DNA from: Pleodorina starrii
Taxonomy: Eukaryota > Chlorophyta > Chlorophyceae > Chlamydomonadales > Volvocaceae
DNA length: 64,000 nt
Reading direction: 5' to 3'
Assembly: GCA_030267565.1 (NCBI GenBank)
Contig: BRXU01000008.1
Span: forward strand, 744,001 to 808,000
A program made the position numbers and the translations under genes. This document shows, one piece after another, positions 40,855 to 52,388 of the stretch; the stretch's first letter is position 1, and each line of letters starts with the position of its first letter. The notes under the pieces were generated by a model, which did not search any database, was not told the origin of the DNA, and saw only the letters and a list, made by a program, of their open reading frames with translations.

Positions 40855-43800
40855 ATGCCACCGCTTGCTAAGAAAAATCAGTCTCAAGTTAGGAAACGAC
40901 CAGTGCCAGTAGAGGAGAGTGACAACCCCAGCAGCGATGACGCGCCCGAGGAGCTCACGAAAGACCAGCAGCGGGCTCTAAAGCGTTTCAAAGCCGGTAT
41001 GGATGACGACGACAGCGACGGAGCTGGCTCGGATGGCGAGGTCGACGACGGTGACGACGACGACGACGACGACGGCGGCGTTGCGAGAGTTGCCGACGAC
41101 GACGAAAGCGATGAGGGCGAGAGCGGCGACGATGACGGGGAGGATTCGGAGTACAGCGATGATGATGACGATGAGCGAACGCTTGAGGAGCAGGTCGGTG
41201 GGGGCTCACCGGGCGCTGTTACCCGCTGCTGGGGCGTTGCGGCAGGTTCACCCGGCGCAGCTAGGTGGTCTGTTTCGCCCTGGCATGCGCCCTGCCCTCT
41301 TTCACTCCCTCACCTCTACACCGCATAACGGCACATTGTAAGGAAAACCGTTGCACACCAAAGGCAAAAACCAGCGCAGGGGACGGGCTGCCAGCTCCCA
41401 AGCAGGAAAGCGCCCAGCCCAAGCAAGGGGCAACCCCGCCTTCGGCAATCCATGTGCCGAGCGCTTTGCTGGTCGTGCAGCTCTTCCCCCACCACCACCT
41501 CCTCAAAACGCCACCTCTCCAAACACCTCCACCTGAACTCGACCTCCGGAGCTCCTCACACGCTCGTGTACACCTTGCCTTCTCCCGGCTCCCCCCAGCC
41601 CGAACGTTCACCCGCCCGCTGCTCTGTCCAGTGGTCTGCTCCTTCCCATGCATCGGCCGCCTTCCCGGGTACCGCCCACCCGCCCCGGCCCGCCCCGGCC
41701 CGCCCCGCCCCGCCCCGCCCCGCCCCGCCCCGCCCCACCCCGCCCCGCCCCGCCCCGCCCCGCCCCGCCCCGCCCCGCCCCGCCCCGCCCCGCCCCGCCC
41801 CGCCCCGCCCCGCCCCGCCCCGCCCCGCCCCGCCCCGCCCCGCCCCGCCCCGCCCCGCCCCGCCCCGCCCCGCCCCGCCCCGCCCCGCCCCGCCCCGCCC
41901 CGCCCCGCCCCGCCGCCCCCCCGCCCCACCCGCCCCGCCCCGGCCCGCCCCGCCCCGCCCCGCCCCGCCCCGCCCCGCCCCGTCCCGTCCTGCCCCGCCC
42001 CGCCCCGCCCCGCCCCTCCCCGCCCCGCCCCGCCCCGCCCCGCCCCGCCCCGCCCCGCCCCGCCCCGCCCCGCCCCGCCCCGCCCCGCCCCGCCCCGCCC
42101 CGCCCCGCCCCGCCCCGCCCTGCCCCGCCCCGCCCCGCCCCGCCCCGCCCCGCCCGCCCCCCCCCGCCCCGCCCCGCCCCCGCCCCCGCCCCCGCCCCGC
42201 CCCGCCCCGCCCCGCCCCGCCCCGCCCCGCCCCGGCCCGCCCCGCCCCGCCCCGGCCCGGCCCGGCCCGGTCCAGGTGGCGGATGTGCCCTTCGAGACGC
42301 TCGAGGCGCTACGGCAGGACGGGCGGGGTCTGGTAGGACCTGCGGCCCGGGCAGCAGCAGCCCGGGCCGCCGCCAGCAGCTTCAAGCGGGACAACAAGGA
42401 CCGGCCCCAGGAGATCAGCTCCAAACGACCCGTGGGTCGCTTCAGAGAGGTCATCCAGGTGCCGCACAGGTGCGCGGCGGCGGAAAGTAGCGGGCGGGAG
42501 GGAGGGGGAGGAGCAGCACGGTGTCGGCCGCGCCTTTGTCACTTCGGGCCTCGCGGTCCTTTTTTTAAGAAAAAGGCCCGGCGGTGCGGCACGTGGTGAG
42601 TAGATTGGCGCAGCAGCAGCAGCAGGGCTTTGCGGAAGGGGGCGGAGGCGCGGTTGGTGGGGGGGTGGCAGGAGACAGTGGCTTTGTTGGGGTTCGGGCC
42701 GGGGTCCCGGGGTCGGGGGGCGGGGATTGGAGAACTTGGACACGGGGACACGGGCGTGTGGACGCCGATGGCGGACGAGGGCATGCGGATAGCTGGGCTG
42801 CCGTTGTCACGACAACATGGGCGCCAAGCCCAGTACTCGGCCATCTACGGCGCGCCGCTTCTTCGCCACACACTTGCGCCTGGCGCGCTCTTTCCGCTCT
42901 TCCCTGCCTCTCCGCGGTGCACCTTTACGGTCTGTTGCCGTGCCCGACCGCCACCCACGGCTGGATGGGGCAGGGCTGCCGCTGTTCCGCTTGCACCGCG
43001 TTGCGCCTTTACCCCCTCCCTCGCGCACACCCCTGCCTCCCCTGCCTTGCCCCTCCTCTCCACCCACGCTCCGTCCGGGCTGTCCACCTGGCCCCTGGGG
43101 GCTGGTTGATGGATGCAACCGGATATATCGGCCCTTTGCCCCCCTGCCCCAGACGGGAAGGATTTTTTCTGCTACAGTACCGTTTACGGGCTCCGGCCTA
43201 TACGTGGATAACCCCCCTGCATCAACCTCGCACTGCTCCCATACGACTCCTGCTACCTGCATACCCCCGCACGCCCCCGCTTCTGTGTATCAGGGAGAAT
43301 CGCGACCCGCGGTTCGATTCCACCTCGGGACCCCCCGCCACCGACACCTTCCGGCGGCGCTACTCCTTCCTGTACAACGACACCCTACCCAAGGAGAAGG
43401 CGGAGCTGCAGGCCAAGATTAAGGTGGGGACTGCGAGGAGGGGAGGAGCCGGGAGCCGGGGGCTGCGTGGGTCGGGAGCAGTGGTGGCCAGTGCTGGGGA
43501 AAAAGGGGGCTACGGGGGGGTTCAGCATACCGTATAAAGGTAGCTCTGGGAAGCGATGTGTCATGTCTCATGTGTGGCTGTTGACGTGTCCTTACCTGGA
43601 CACGGTGTATGTCCGTGTCGAACGCCGCAGAATCCGTTTTCAGGTGTTGGAGCTCTTCTTCCGGGGGGCTGTCGGAAAGCACCCTAGCCAGCGGGTCGTT
43701 GGGCTGCCGCCCTCAGGCGCCCTTCCCGTTCTGTTGCTCGTGTTGTGTGCACTTTGCCGCATACCGTAACCTTCCCGCCCTTGCCCTTGCACGTACTCTT

Positions 43801-46174
43801 ACCCTCCCTCCCTTGCGCACATGCTCCTGCCTTCCCGTGCGGTGCCCGCAGAAAGAGAAGAACCCCAAGTTCAAGGCGCGGCTGCAGGTGGGTGGTGTCT
43901 GCGTCTGCGGACTGGGCTTGCCTCGTGGTGATGTCGGTAACACACAGGTCGCCTGCGCAGCTCCGTCCGTCGGTCGGTGGTGCGGAGGAAAAGGCGCCTC
44001 TTGTTTGGAGGGCGCGATGACGGGGAGGAAGACGGCTCAGCGTGAGGGGCATGTGCACGCATGTGCACCTCCGACCGCCCCCAGCCCTGTGACTTCCGCT
44101 GTGCCAACTTGCGCCCACCCTACCCCACTGTACCTTGTGTAGCGAGCCTACTTCCTCGTAGTATCTTGGTGACAACATTTATGGCAAGCGAGCAGCCAGT
44201 CCCTTATTGCAAACTCGGTTGTCTTGCCCGGTCGTTTCCCCTCCCCGCCCCGCCCTCGCAGTCCGAGCTGCAGCGGGTCGACACGGCGCTGCGGGATGAG
44301 GACCTCAGGTGCGGCTCAGGGGGGGCGGAGTCCACCCTAGGGCTCCCCCGGGGCTGCAGCAGCCTGATGAACAACATCTGCAGTGACGCATTCTTATATA
44401 GAGGAGCATGTCACTCCCTTACCCCCTGGCGCTGAGAGCATGCATGAAGTCCGTAAAGGGGCCGACATAGTTCGGCATGATACGACCTGCAGCAGCTCGC
44501 AAGAGCACCCATGCAGCACCTAGAGTACAGTGCTGGGTTGTTGCTGGGAGGTCGCCGGGGTATGGCACTTGGGGGCAAAAGATGGCGCACACGCGCGCGT
44601 GGCGTGCGGTGGTGCCATGCTCACCGCACCGCCTTTTGCCCGTCGTTGGGCCGATCTCGTCGCGCCTGACCCACATGGAGGCATGGAGCCCCAACCCACC
44701 CACATGTGGCTGCAGCCCGTGGCTCCACTACTGGTGGATTGCAGTCCCAGCGCCGCCGCTACTCCGGCTGCGCAACCTCACGCACTCTGTAGTCGTGCGG
44801 CGCTGGTGCTGGGGGCCGTGCGGGTGCCAGGTGCTGCTGCGTGGTGCTGGGGTCCACCGGGCCCCTAGCCGCCCGCACGCTGTCACAGCGACTCTGCGGT
44901 CAACACGGCGACGGCTACGGTGCCCAGCTCCGATGCCTTATGTGGAGAGATTCCTTTCGGTTTCTCCTTCCTCTGATTTCCCTGATGCACCTGCCGCACA
45001 TGCACCTGCCGCGGCCGCCCTTAAGGTCTCTCGCCGCCCCTTGTTCACACCGCACACGTGGCCTCCCTGGGAGATGAGCTCTGAGCTCGAACTGGAACTC
45101 ACTTGGGCTGAACCTCACCCCTCGCGTTTTGTGCCCGCCCCTGTGTCGTGTCGTGTCGTGTCTTGTCGTGCCCCCAGGCGGCGGACGCAGAAGCTGGAGT
45201 CGGAGTGGAAGGTGGGGGGCAGCTGCTGGGGTGTGTGCATGCCGGCAGCGTGTAGGGCGCCTAGGGGCCAACGTGCCATGGGGCCAGGGCCCAGGGGCCA
45301 GGGGGAGGCGTTTAAGGGTTTGGCCCACTCACTCACCCACCCACCCACCCACCCACCCACCCACCCACCCACCCACCCACCCACCCACCCACCCACCCAC
45401 CCACCCACCCACCCACCCACCCACCCACCCACCCACCCACCCACCCACCCATCCTCGCAGTCCAAGGAGCGCAACGCGGTTGCCTCCGGCAAGAATCCGT
45501 TCTTCCTCAAGGCCGCGGACAAGAAGCGCCTGGCGCTGCTGGCCAAGTACCAGGAGCTCAAGGTGAGGCTGTGTGTGGTGTTAGGGTGTGTGTATACCGG
45601 TATCTGCGTAAGGGGGAAGCTGCAAGTCACCTACCGTACCTGAAGCCGGCGCTTAACCCCCTCCCCCGCTCCTATCTTTCTTCCCTGCGTGCCCTGCAGG
45701 AGCGCGGCAAGCTGGACAAGTTCATGGAGAAGCGGCGCAAGAAGAACGCGGCCAAGGACCACAGGTCGGTTCGGAGGTGGTTGCCGGTGGCGGTTGCCGA
45801 TGGCGGTTGGTGGTTGCTGGTTGTTTCGGGATGGTCGTTTCGGGACGAGGCGATGGCTTGGGGTGATGGGGTTTGTGGTTTGCACGAGCACAGGAGAGGG
45901 AGGGCCCCGGTTGTGTGTGGTGGGGGGGGGAAGAGGCCGATGACAACGGATAGGGGGTAACGTGTGGTAGCGGCGCTGATGAGGAGTAGTGCGATCCGTG
46001 GGGGAGTGCTCCCCACATCCCCAACCCCCAACCCCGAGAGGGGTTCCGTTACCCCCTCAGCTTGTCAGCTTAACAGCCGCTAGCTACTGTCGTACTAAAC
46101 CCTCCCCACCCCACCGCACGCTTTGCGCCGCCAGGTACCTGCCCTCGGGCCGCCGGCAGCAGCAGGAGGATTAG
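40855..46174 (+). CDS. RRP36: Ribosomal RNA processing protein 36 homolog (9 exons)
   Basis: Exons: 40855-41193, 42276-42470, 43294-43423, 43852-43886, 44262-44308, 45178-45211, 45461-45562, 45700-45764, 46135-46174. They sum to 987 nt, giving 328 residues and a TAG. The N-terminus is Lys-rich, then strongly acidic (Asp/Glu runs, residues about 45-110). Family motifs follow in order: [53 protein letters not shown], and [20 protein letters not shown] before YLPSGRR. This is the DUF947/RRP36 family, a nucleolar component of the SSU processome/90S pre-ribosome needed for early 18S rRNA cleavages. Length and order fit well. The introns are loaded with repeats, notably a (CCCCG)n tract in intron 1 and (CCCA)n in intron 6. 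Confidence 0.93.
41679..42270 (+). repeat. (CCCCG)n pentanucleotide tract in RRP36 intron 1
   Basis: About 590 bp of almost pure CCCCG repeats (GGGGC on the other strand), with rare variants CCGGCC and CCCCT, end five bases before the intron 1 acceptor CAG. The G-rich strand could form G-quadruplexes and R-loops. Translations such as PAPPRPAPP come from the repeat. Confidence 0.95.
44395..44426 (+). repeat. Intronic GGAGCATGTCACTCCCT motif, copy 3
   Basis: TATATAGAGGAGCATGTCAC then TCCCTTACCCCC, in intron 5 of RRP36 in sense orientation. Similarity to the copy at 37291-37323 extends upstream (GCAGTG...CAT...TTATATA). Confidence 0.6.
45331..45450 (+). repeat. (CCCA)n microsatellite in RRP36 intron 6
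   Basis: About 30 uninterrupted CCCA/CCAC units occupy most of intron 6 and end ten bases before the exon 7 acceptor. Confidence 0.95.
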
Positions 46175-48300
46175 ATGGCGGCGTAAGAGCACCAGCTCCG
46201 TCCCTCAGGGGCGGTGGCGGCGGCGCCGTCAGTGGTGGACGCAGAGGCAGCCGCAGCAGCAGCCGCAACAGCAGCCGCAGCAGCAGCGACTGCGGCTGTG
46301 CAAGGTCTGTGAACCTTCGGGAGGCTTCGGGAGGCGGGTCATCGGGGGGCCGCGCAAAGCAAGCAGCGGCGTATCGGGGCGATTGTTCGACTTGCAGCCC
46401 GGCTCTTGAATCGTGTACAGGGATGCTTGGAAGCGTGTTGCTGCTGCTGCTAATGTTGCTGCTGCTGGTTTTACGATGCGTGCGGAGGCGGTGTTGTTCG
46501 CCAGAGTGCGCATCGGTTACGACAGGTTGTACGATAGCTGGCGGGATTGACGTACATCCATGTCTTCAGGCGACGCGGGGTGGCAGGCGGGTCCGTCGTC
46601 CGGGAAGGGGCAGCAGGAGTATGGGCAGTACGGTAGCGAGACCGGTGGCCCGATGAGCGGGGTCCCGGATGTGATGAAACGGTCCATGCATTTGGCTTTG
46701 GTCGTCATCATGGCTGGGGGCGGATGATCATGCTGCGGGTTCTGGTGCACCTGAGTGCTGGTGAGTGGTGACCCCCTTGGCCGGCCTGCCTTGCATTCAC
46801 TCATCGGCGCTGTTGCCGCTCGTCGGTGTCCGTGACGATCTTGTCCGTCCGAAGCTGGATGAGGGCTATCTAGCTAACCCCAACCGCCTCACGCACGAGA
46901 AGAGACGGGCAGTTGCAGGCGGTGCGTTAGGGCACGCGGAACGGCAGGCTGCTGCTGAGGCGGGAATGGCGGTCCATCCCACCGCAAAACAGCGTTGACG
47001 AATGGCGCGCGGGAATGAATGGGGACCTGCATGAACGGTGCGTGTTTTGTATCTACACTCCAACGTCTGCACATCGAGCGTACGGACAGCAGTCAACGCA
47101 GCAGCACAGAAATATCAGCTCGAACGAACGATTGCGTGGAGACCGAGAATCAGTTGCGATTACGAAGCTTGTCAGTTAAATTCACGGGCGGCCGACCGCA
47201 GATCACACGCTCATCAGGCGGTTACTCTTCCCGCCAGAGGGCGTGCAGGCAACCGCAACCGCAACGGCCTGCAACCGTCACAGTCATCCAACATTTATTT
47301 GTGGCCAGGCTCAGTCGCATGCGAAGTTAGTTGGTGTTTATGGTCGCGCACGCACACGTGCGGCTGGTTGCCTGGATAGCGCATCGATCCAAATAAATGA
47401 ACCCGTCTGCAGCTTGCGCAGGCCGCAGCGACGACTGACTGGCGCACGGCCAGGCCGCCGCCCGCGCACACTGCTGCAGCTACGGTAGCGGCCGTGTCGG
47501 CCTCGATGCACGTCGGTCAATGCGTACTAGCACGCAGCCATGACGGCCTCGATGCACGTCATCAATAACGTCGTATGGTAATGGTTCCGACAGCGACTGT
47601 GCACATTCATGCGTGACCAGTGGTCCTGCGTTAAGACTTGTCCGGCTTTCCATGCCTGGCAGCACTTATTAACAGTCACATACGGCAGCAGTAGCAGCAC
47701 CACCGAGGGCAGCAAGCGGCGACTTTCCCCGTCGTCTCGCTATCAGCGCGGCATACTCACGTGAGCATGCAACAAACTACCCATTCAAGGCATGTCTGGC
47801 GGATCAAGATAGAACGAGGGTTTGCGGCAGGAATGAACGAGTACGTTCTAGTGGGGCGCGCCAGGTCATCAATGATGACTCATCATCAGCAGTAGTCTGG
47901 TCCCTCGCTCTGCCCCCATGCGAACCAGCCGCATCAATAATGGCTGGCCATGAGAGCGATCACGCACCGACGGCGGCGGCGGCGGGGACGATGGTGCATG
48001 CGCCTGACCTAGACGAGACTGGATGGGGAATGGGACTGCGGGATGGACATGCAAGCAAGCCAGGGCTGCCAACGTATGTACGTACATGCATGCAGCAGGA
48101 GTGCTTTCACCCATGCGTGCGTCGCCACGCAGATTATTCTGCTGCTCAACGTGGCCAAACAAATAAGGCGACCTGCCGTGGGACCTGATGGCACAATGCA
48201 TGGAGCTGTTGATGCTGGCTGGCTGGCTGGGTGATGTAGGGGATGACACGACCGGAGGTAACGGGGCGGCGGGGGCGTCGCTCGAGCATTAAGTACATAC
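46175..48300. other. Downstream of RRP36, no gene seen
   Basis: The region holds the RRP36 3' UTR and mixed-composition DNA. A short direct repeat (CGGCCTCGATGCACGTC) occurs twice, near 47500 and 47550. Open frames here are short and show no recognisable family features. Confidence 0.4.
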
Positions 48301-48301
48301 G

Positions 48302-48348
48302 GTACGTACTATGCACTAGTACTTACCGTACAAGTGCATAGTACGTAC
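48302..48348. repeat. 16-bp stem hairpin
   Basis: GTACGTACTATGCACT (48302-48317) is exactly complementary to AGTGCATAGTACGTAC (48333-48348) with a 15-base loop. Confidence 0.9.
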
Positions 48349-48956
48349 GTGCTCTACACTTATTAGGTACAGAACGAATACGGATATGTGAGAGAAAGAG
48401 TTTGCCTTATATCTGAAGCGGCTAGTCGTGGGAGGCGGCGCTGGTCGGAGCCGCAGTCGTCCCGTGGCTGTTCGTTGGGCCACGCACAGAAAGCCAATAT
48501 GCCGTACGTACGTCCCTTGCTTTGCGCGCGAGATGGACCAGTGTGTGCCAACTCACGCATGCTGTGCAATGACCACGACCGATGTACTGCAATCCCTCCA
48601 TGAGTAATAGTATACATTAGTACACATTTCAGCAGAAATGGATTTAATATGAATAATTGTGCACAAGTACGTCCCTACCTCTCGCCCAGCGGTCAGCCGC
48701 CAACAGAACCTACCGCATCTGTAAGACGAGGATTCCGGACTTAGCGCGACGCGCGGGTCCGACCCGTTGGTCACGTAACAACGTGAACCTTAAAAGTAAC
48801 AGAATCAGACATATTAATAATAAATATTAATATAGTCCAAAGACTAGTGTGGTGTGTCACTAGTTGGAGGAGTTCTCAGAGAGAACACAGAAGATACTTG
48901 ATCTGTCGTATCACGATACGGCACGCGGCTTGGCGAGGGCCGTGAAGTAGAAAAGC

Positions 48957-49023
48957 TCGTCGGGCTAGGGCATGGTGCCATTGCTTACATACTGCGGTCC
49001 AGGTTCAATACCTGGCTAGGCCC
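48957..49023 (+). tRNA. tRNA-like pseudogene or SINE head
   Basis: CCAGGTTCAATACCTGG is a perfect five-base-pair T arm with seven-base loop. CTAGGCCC follows and can partly pair with an upstream GGGCTAG. GGCATGGTGCC can form a D-arm-like hairpin. The centre is too short for a normal anticodon arm and no clear anticodon can be placed, so a functional tRNA is unlikely. Confidence 0.35.
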
Positions 49024-49236
49024 ATACTCACGTTACACGTTCACTCGCTTAAGGTATAAAGATCCACGCTTCCGCACAGGTCTGCCACTCGGCAGACTAA
49101 GATAGAATCTCATTCATTACAGCATCCATACTAGGGAACGGTGCGCACATCTGTCGAATTGCCACGCACCCCAACGGTCGTCGAGCCCCGTGATGACCAT
49201 CATTTTCTCCAGCAGGGGCTTGCGGTCTTCCCCGGG

Positions 49237-50390
49237 CTTGCCGCCGGCTGCCGCGTCTGCAGGGCAAGGCTCCTCTCCACCCGAGGCTTGCCAACCACCG
49301 GACCCTTGATGGAACTGATGATGGTGACGGTGCTGTCGTCCGACTCAGCGCTGCAGTTACTGTCGCAGCGTATAAGACGGCGCTCGCTGCCGATTTGACT
49401 GCAGCTTCCTCCACACCAGCCCGCGGCGGCGCGGCTGCTGCAGTTGCACTGCCCAGGTAAGGAGATGCGCCCTTGCGCCTGTGCATGTTCTCCTTGGACA
49501 CGCGGTAGCGAGCCGCCCACACTCACCGCTGAGCCGCACGCGGTCGTGTGCGGCAGACGCCGACGAGGGGCTCTGCGACGGTTCGTCTTCAACGGTCACA
49601 GCGGCGGCACCGCCGGTCGTGTTCGCGCCGTCCGTGGCACAAATGGGTGGCAGTTGGAAGCGAACCCTCAGCTTCTTAGGAGAGCTGCTGCCACCGCGCG
49701 CCACTACCGCTGCCGCTGCCACTGTCACCGGTAACCTTTGCTATGCCAGCATGGCCAGCAACCCCCTGCTGTGAGGGCTTGCGAAGGCTGATAACTTCCT
49801 GCGTAGCACTTGTGGTCCCCGGGAGCTTGCCAGGGGTTGGTTGGCATAGCAAAGGTGACCGGTGACAGTGGCAGAGGTAGCGGTAGTGGCGCGCGGTGGC
49901 AGCAGCTCTCCTAAGAAGCTGAGGGTTCGCTTCCAACTGCCACCCATTTGTGCCATGCACGCACGGCGCGGACACGATCGCCGGTGCTGCCGCTGTGACC
50001 GATGACGAACCGTCGCAAATAATAAAGCCCATCGTCGGCAAATGCCGCACACTCGCAGGATGCCGGCCTTGACGTGCGGCTCAGCGGTGAGTGTGGGCGG
50101 CTCGCTACCGCATGTCCAAGGAGAATACACACCGGCGCAAGGGAGCATCTCCGTACTTGGGCAGGGCAACTGCAGCAGCCATTGCATATGGCCGCGCCGC
50201 CGCGGGCTTGTGTGGAGGAAGCTGCAGTCAAATCGGCAGCGAGCGCCGTCTTATACGCTGCGACAGTAACTGCAGCGCTGAGTCGGACGACAGCACCGTC
50301 ACCATCATCAGTTCCATCCATCAAGGGTCCGGTGGTTGGCAAGCCTCGGGTGGAGAGGAGCCTTGCCCTGCAGACGCGGCAGCCGGCAAG
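49237..50390. repeat. Large imperfect inverted repeat 1 (arms about 0.5 kb)
   Basis: The left arm (49237-49747) is repeated as its reverse complement at 49843-50390, separated by about 95 bp. Landmarks such as CTTGATGGAACTGATGATGG, TTTGACTGCAGCTTCCTCCA and CAGTTGGAAGCGAACCCTCA occur in both arms in mirror order. The right arm carries a few tens of extra bases around 50010-50070. No protein family is recognised. A transcript across it would fold into a long hairpin. Confidence 0.9.
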
Positions 50391-50399
50391 CCTTATAAG

Positions 50400-50521
50400 C
50401 CTAATATATAATATATATAAGCCTAATATATATATTATATATTATATATATTATATATTATATTATATATTATAATTATTATATATATTATTTATATAAT
50501 TATAATATATATATATATATT
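50400..50521. repeat. AT-only low-complexity tract
   Basis: About 120 bp consist almost entirely of TA, TTA and ATT steps directly beside inverted repeat 1. This is exceptional in this GC-rich window and is a likely breakpoint or easily melted site. Confidence 0.9.
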
Positions 50522-50781
50522 AAGATATACCGCTAGGTCAACGCAGGGCCATACAGAAGGAATGGGGGGACACAAGTTAGGGGAGATGGGCAGTCCATCC
50601 ATCCAGGGAGGCAGGGTCCGGCCCATACACGGCGGTTGCATCGATCGATGTGATGCATACAATAATGTGGCGCGTTCGGTATGGTATGCATCTGGAGATA
50701 GATGAATGGTCACACGCACTACTGCTGGATGGAATAGAATGCGAGGTGGTGAAGGCGGTCGCTCGCTCTGCTGGCATCCTT

Positions 50782-50969
50782 CGACGACAATAATGACAAC
50801 TGCCACTGCTGCCCTTGAAAGCAAGCAACGACGACAATAATGACAACTGCCACTGCTGCCCTTGAAAGCAAGCAACGACGACAATAATGACAACTGCCAC
50901 TGCTGCCCTTGAAAGCAAGCAACGACGACAATAATGACAACTGCCACTGCTGCCCTTGAAAGCAAGCAA
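50782..50969 (+). repeat. 47-bp tandem repeat, four units
   Basis: Four near-identical 47-bp units begin CGACGACAATAATGACAACT and end GAAAGCAAGCAA. A short CAACG run follows. Confidence 0.93.
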
Positions 50970-51194
50970 CGCAACGCAACGCAACGCGGGGTCAACAGTT
51001 GCGATTACACGTACATACGGTGCATGCATCATCAGCAGACCGTCGTCGCTCGGAAGACGGAAGACATGTACGTTTGTACGTCGTCATGGCTTCGTAGATC
51101 GACCTGCTGCATGCCCACGCCTACGGAGATGGTACCCGCCGGGTTGCAGCTGCGGGAATGTTGCACCGTGGTCTATCTGGTCGCCGCTTGTTCC

Positions 51195-51930
51195 GTAGGC
51201 CTGCAGCTTGAGAGCATAACGTGCTAGTTTGCCGTGAATATCCTTGACGCTAGCTGACCGTAGGTATCGGACAGCCATGGAATCCGTTATCAGTACAAAA
51301 TGAGTACCGTATACGTAGGGGTGGAAATGCTTAATAGCCCATAGTGCTGCGTAAGCTTCTCCGTCCGTGCTGCTGTATGTAGTTAAGCTGTGGCCCGTTC
51401 ATTGCCTTACTCGCAAACTGTACTGTGTAATCGCGCCCCTCCTCGTCATTTTGAGCAAGGCAAGCGGCCATCGCCGTCTGGCACCTACCAGTCGACTTGT
51501 ATCAAGAACTGGCGGTTAAAATCGGGTGCGCGAATAACGGGGTCTCGAAGTAGGCTGTTTCGGAGTTCCTGGAAGGCTCCTCTTCCCGCGGCCCCCAGTG
51601 CCAATCTGCACCCTGCTTGAGTAATGTGTATAGAGGCCGGGCAATCAGTCCGAAGCCTGGGATCATTTCTCAGTAGTACCCAACTGCTCCCAGCCAGGCG
51701 CGAACTTCGTGCACATTGGTGGGTGATGATGGCATCACGGCGATTTTGGTTACCCCAGGAGGGTTGGGCCCTATAATGCCTCGCTCCCCGTCTAGCAGGT
51801 GACCAAGAAACACTACCTTCCGCTGACCGAAGGTGCACTTCATTTGTCGCCGCCACTTTGAGCCCTGCCATGCACAACAAGTCGAAGACCCACTGAGGTG
51901 CCGGACGTGGTCCTCCAAGGTACGACTGAA
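51195..51930 (-). mobile_element. Ty3/gypsy pol fragment (RT and RNase H), minus-strand arm
   Basis: Minus-strand frames with several frameshifts encode VVLIFSRTLEDHV, then KCTFGQRKVVFLGHLLDGERG, VHEVRAWLGAVGYY and an RNase H part with FNRQFLIQVDW and ITDSMAVRYL. This order is the distal RT and RNase H of Ty3/gypsy elements. It is broken by shifts and stops and lacks integrase. It faces head-to-head with the homologous plus-strand fragment starting at about 51930. Confidence 0.8.
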
Positions 51931-52388
51931 AATCAGGACCACGTCCGGCAACTTCAGTGGGTCCTCGACTTGGGAGCGAGGCACCATAGGGCCCAACCCT
52001 TCTGGGTTAACCAAAATCGCCGTGATGCCATCACCCACCAATGTGCACGAAGTTCGCGCCTGGCTGGGAGCAGTTGGATACTACCGAGAAATGATCCCAG
52101 GCTTCGGACTGATTGCCCGGCCTCTATACGCATTACTCAAGCAGGGTGCAGATTGGCACTGGGGGCCGCGGGAAGAGGAAGCCTTCCAGGAACTCCGAAA
52201 CAGCCTACTTCGAGACCCCGTTCTTCACGCACCCGATTTTAACCGCCAGTTCTTGATACAAGTCGACTGGTGCCAGACGGCGGTGGCCGCTTAACTTGCT
52301 CAAAAGGACGAGGAGGGGCGCGAGTACGCAGTACAGTTTGCGAGTACGTAAAGCAATGAACGGGCCACAGCTTAACTACAGCAACACC

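Noticed and set aside
41265..42599. Very long Pro/Arg/Ala or Gly/Arg-rich frames on both strands
   Set aside because: They are translations of the (CCCCG)n tract inside RRP36 intron 1.
44477..45643. 388-codon frame including a His-Pro-Thr repeat
   Set aside because: It results from (CCCA)n and crosses three supported RRP36 exons, using their frame only in part.
48957..49023. A functional tRNA gene
   Set aside because: The anticodon arm is not formed and the acceptor stem mispairs; kept only as a tRNA-like fragment.
50782..50969. A CRISPR-like array (four 47-bp units)
   Set aside because: The units are contiguous with no unique spacers, in a eukaryotic genome.
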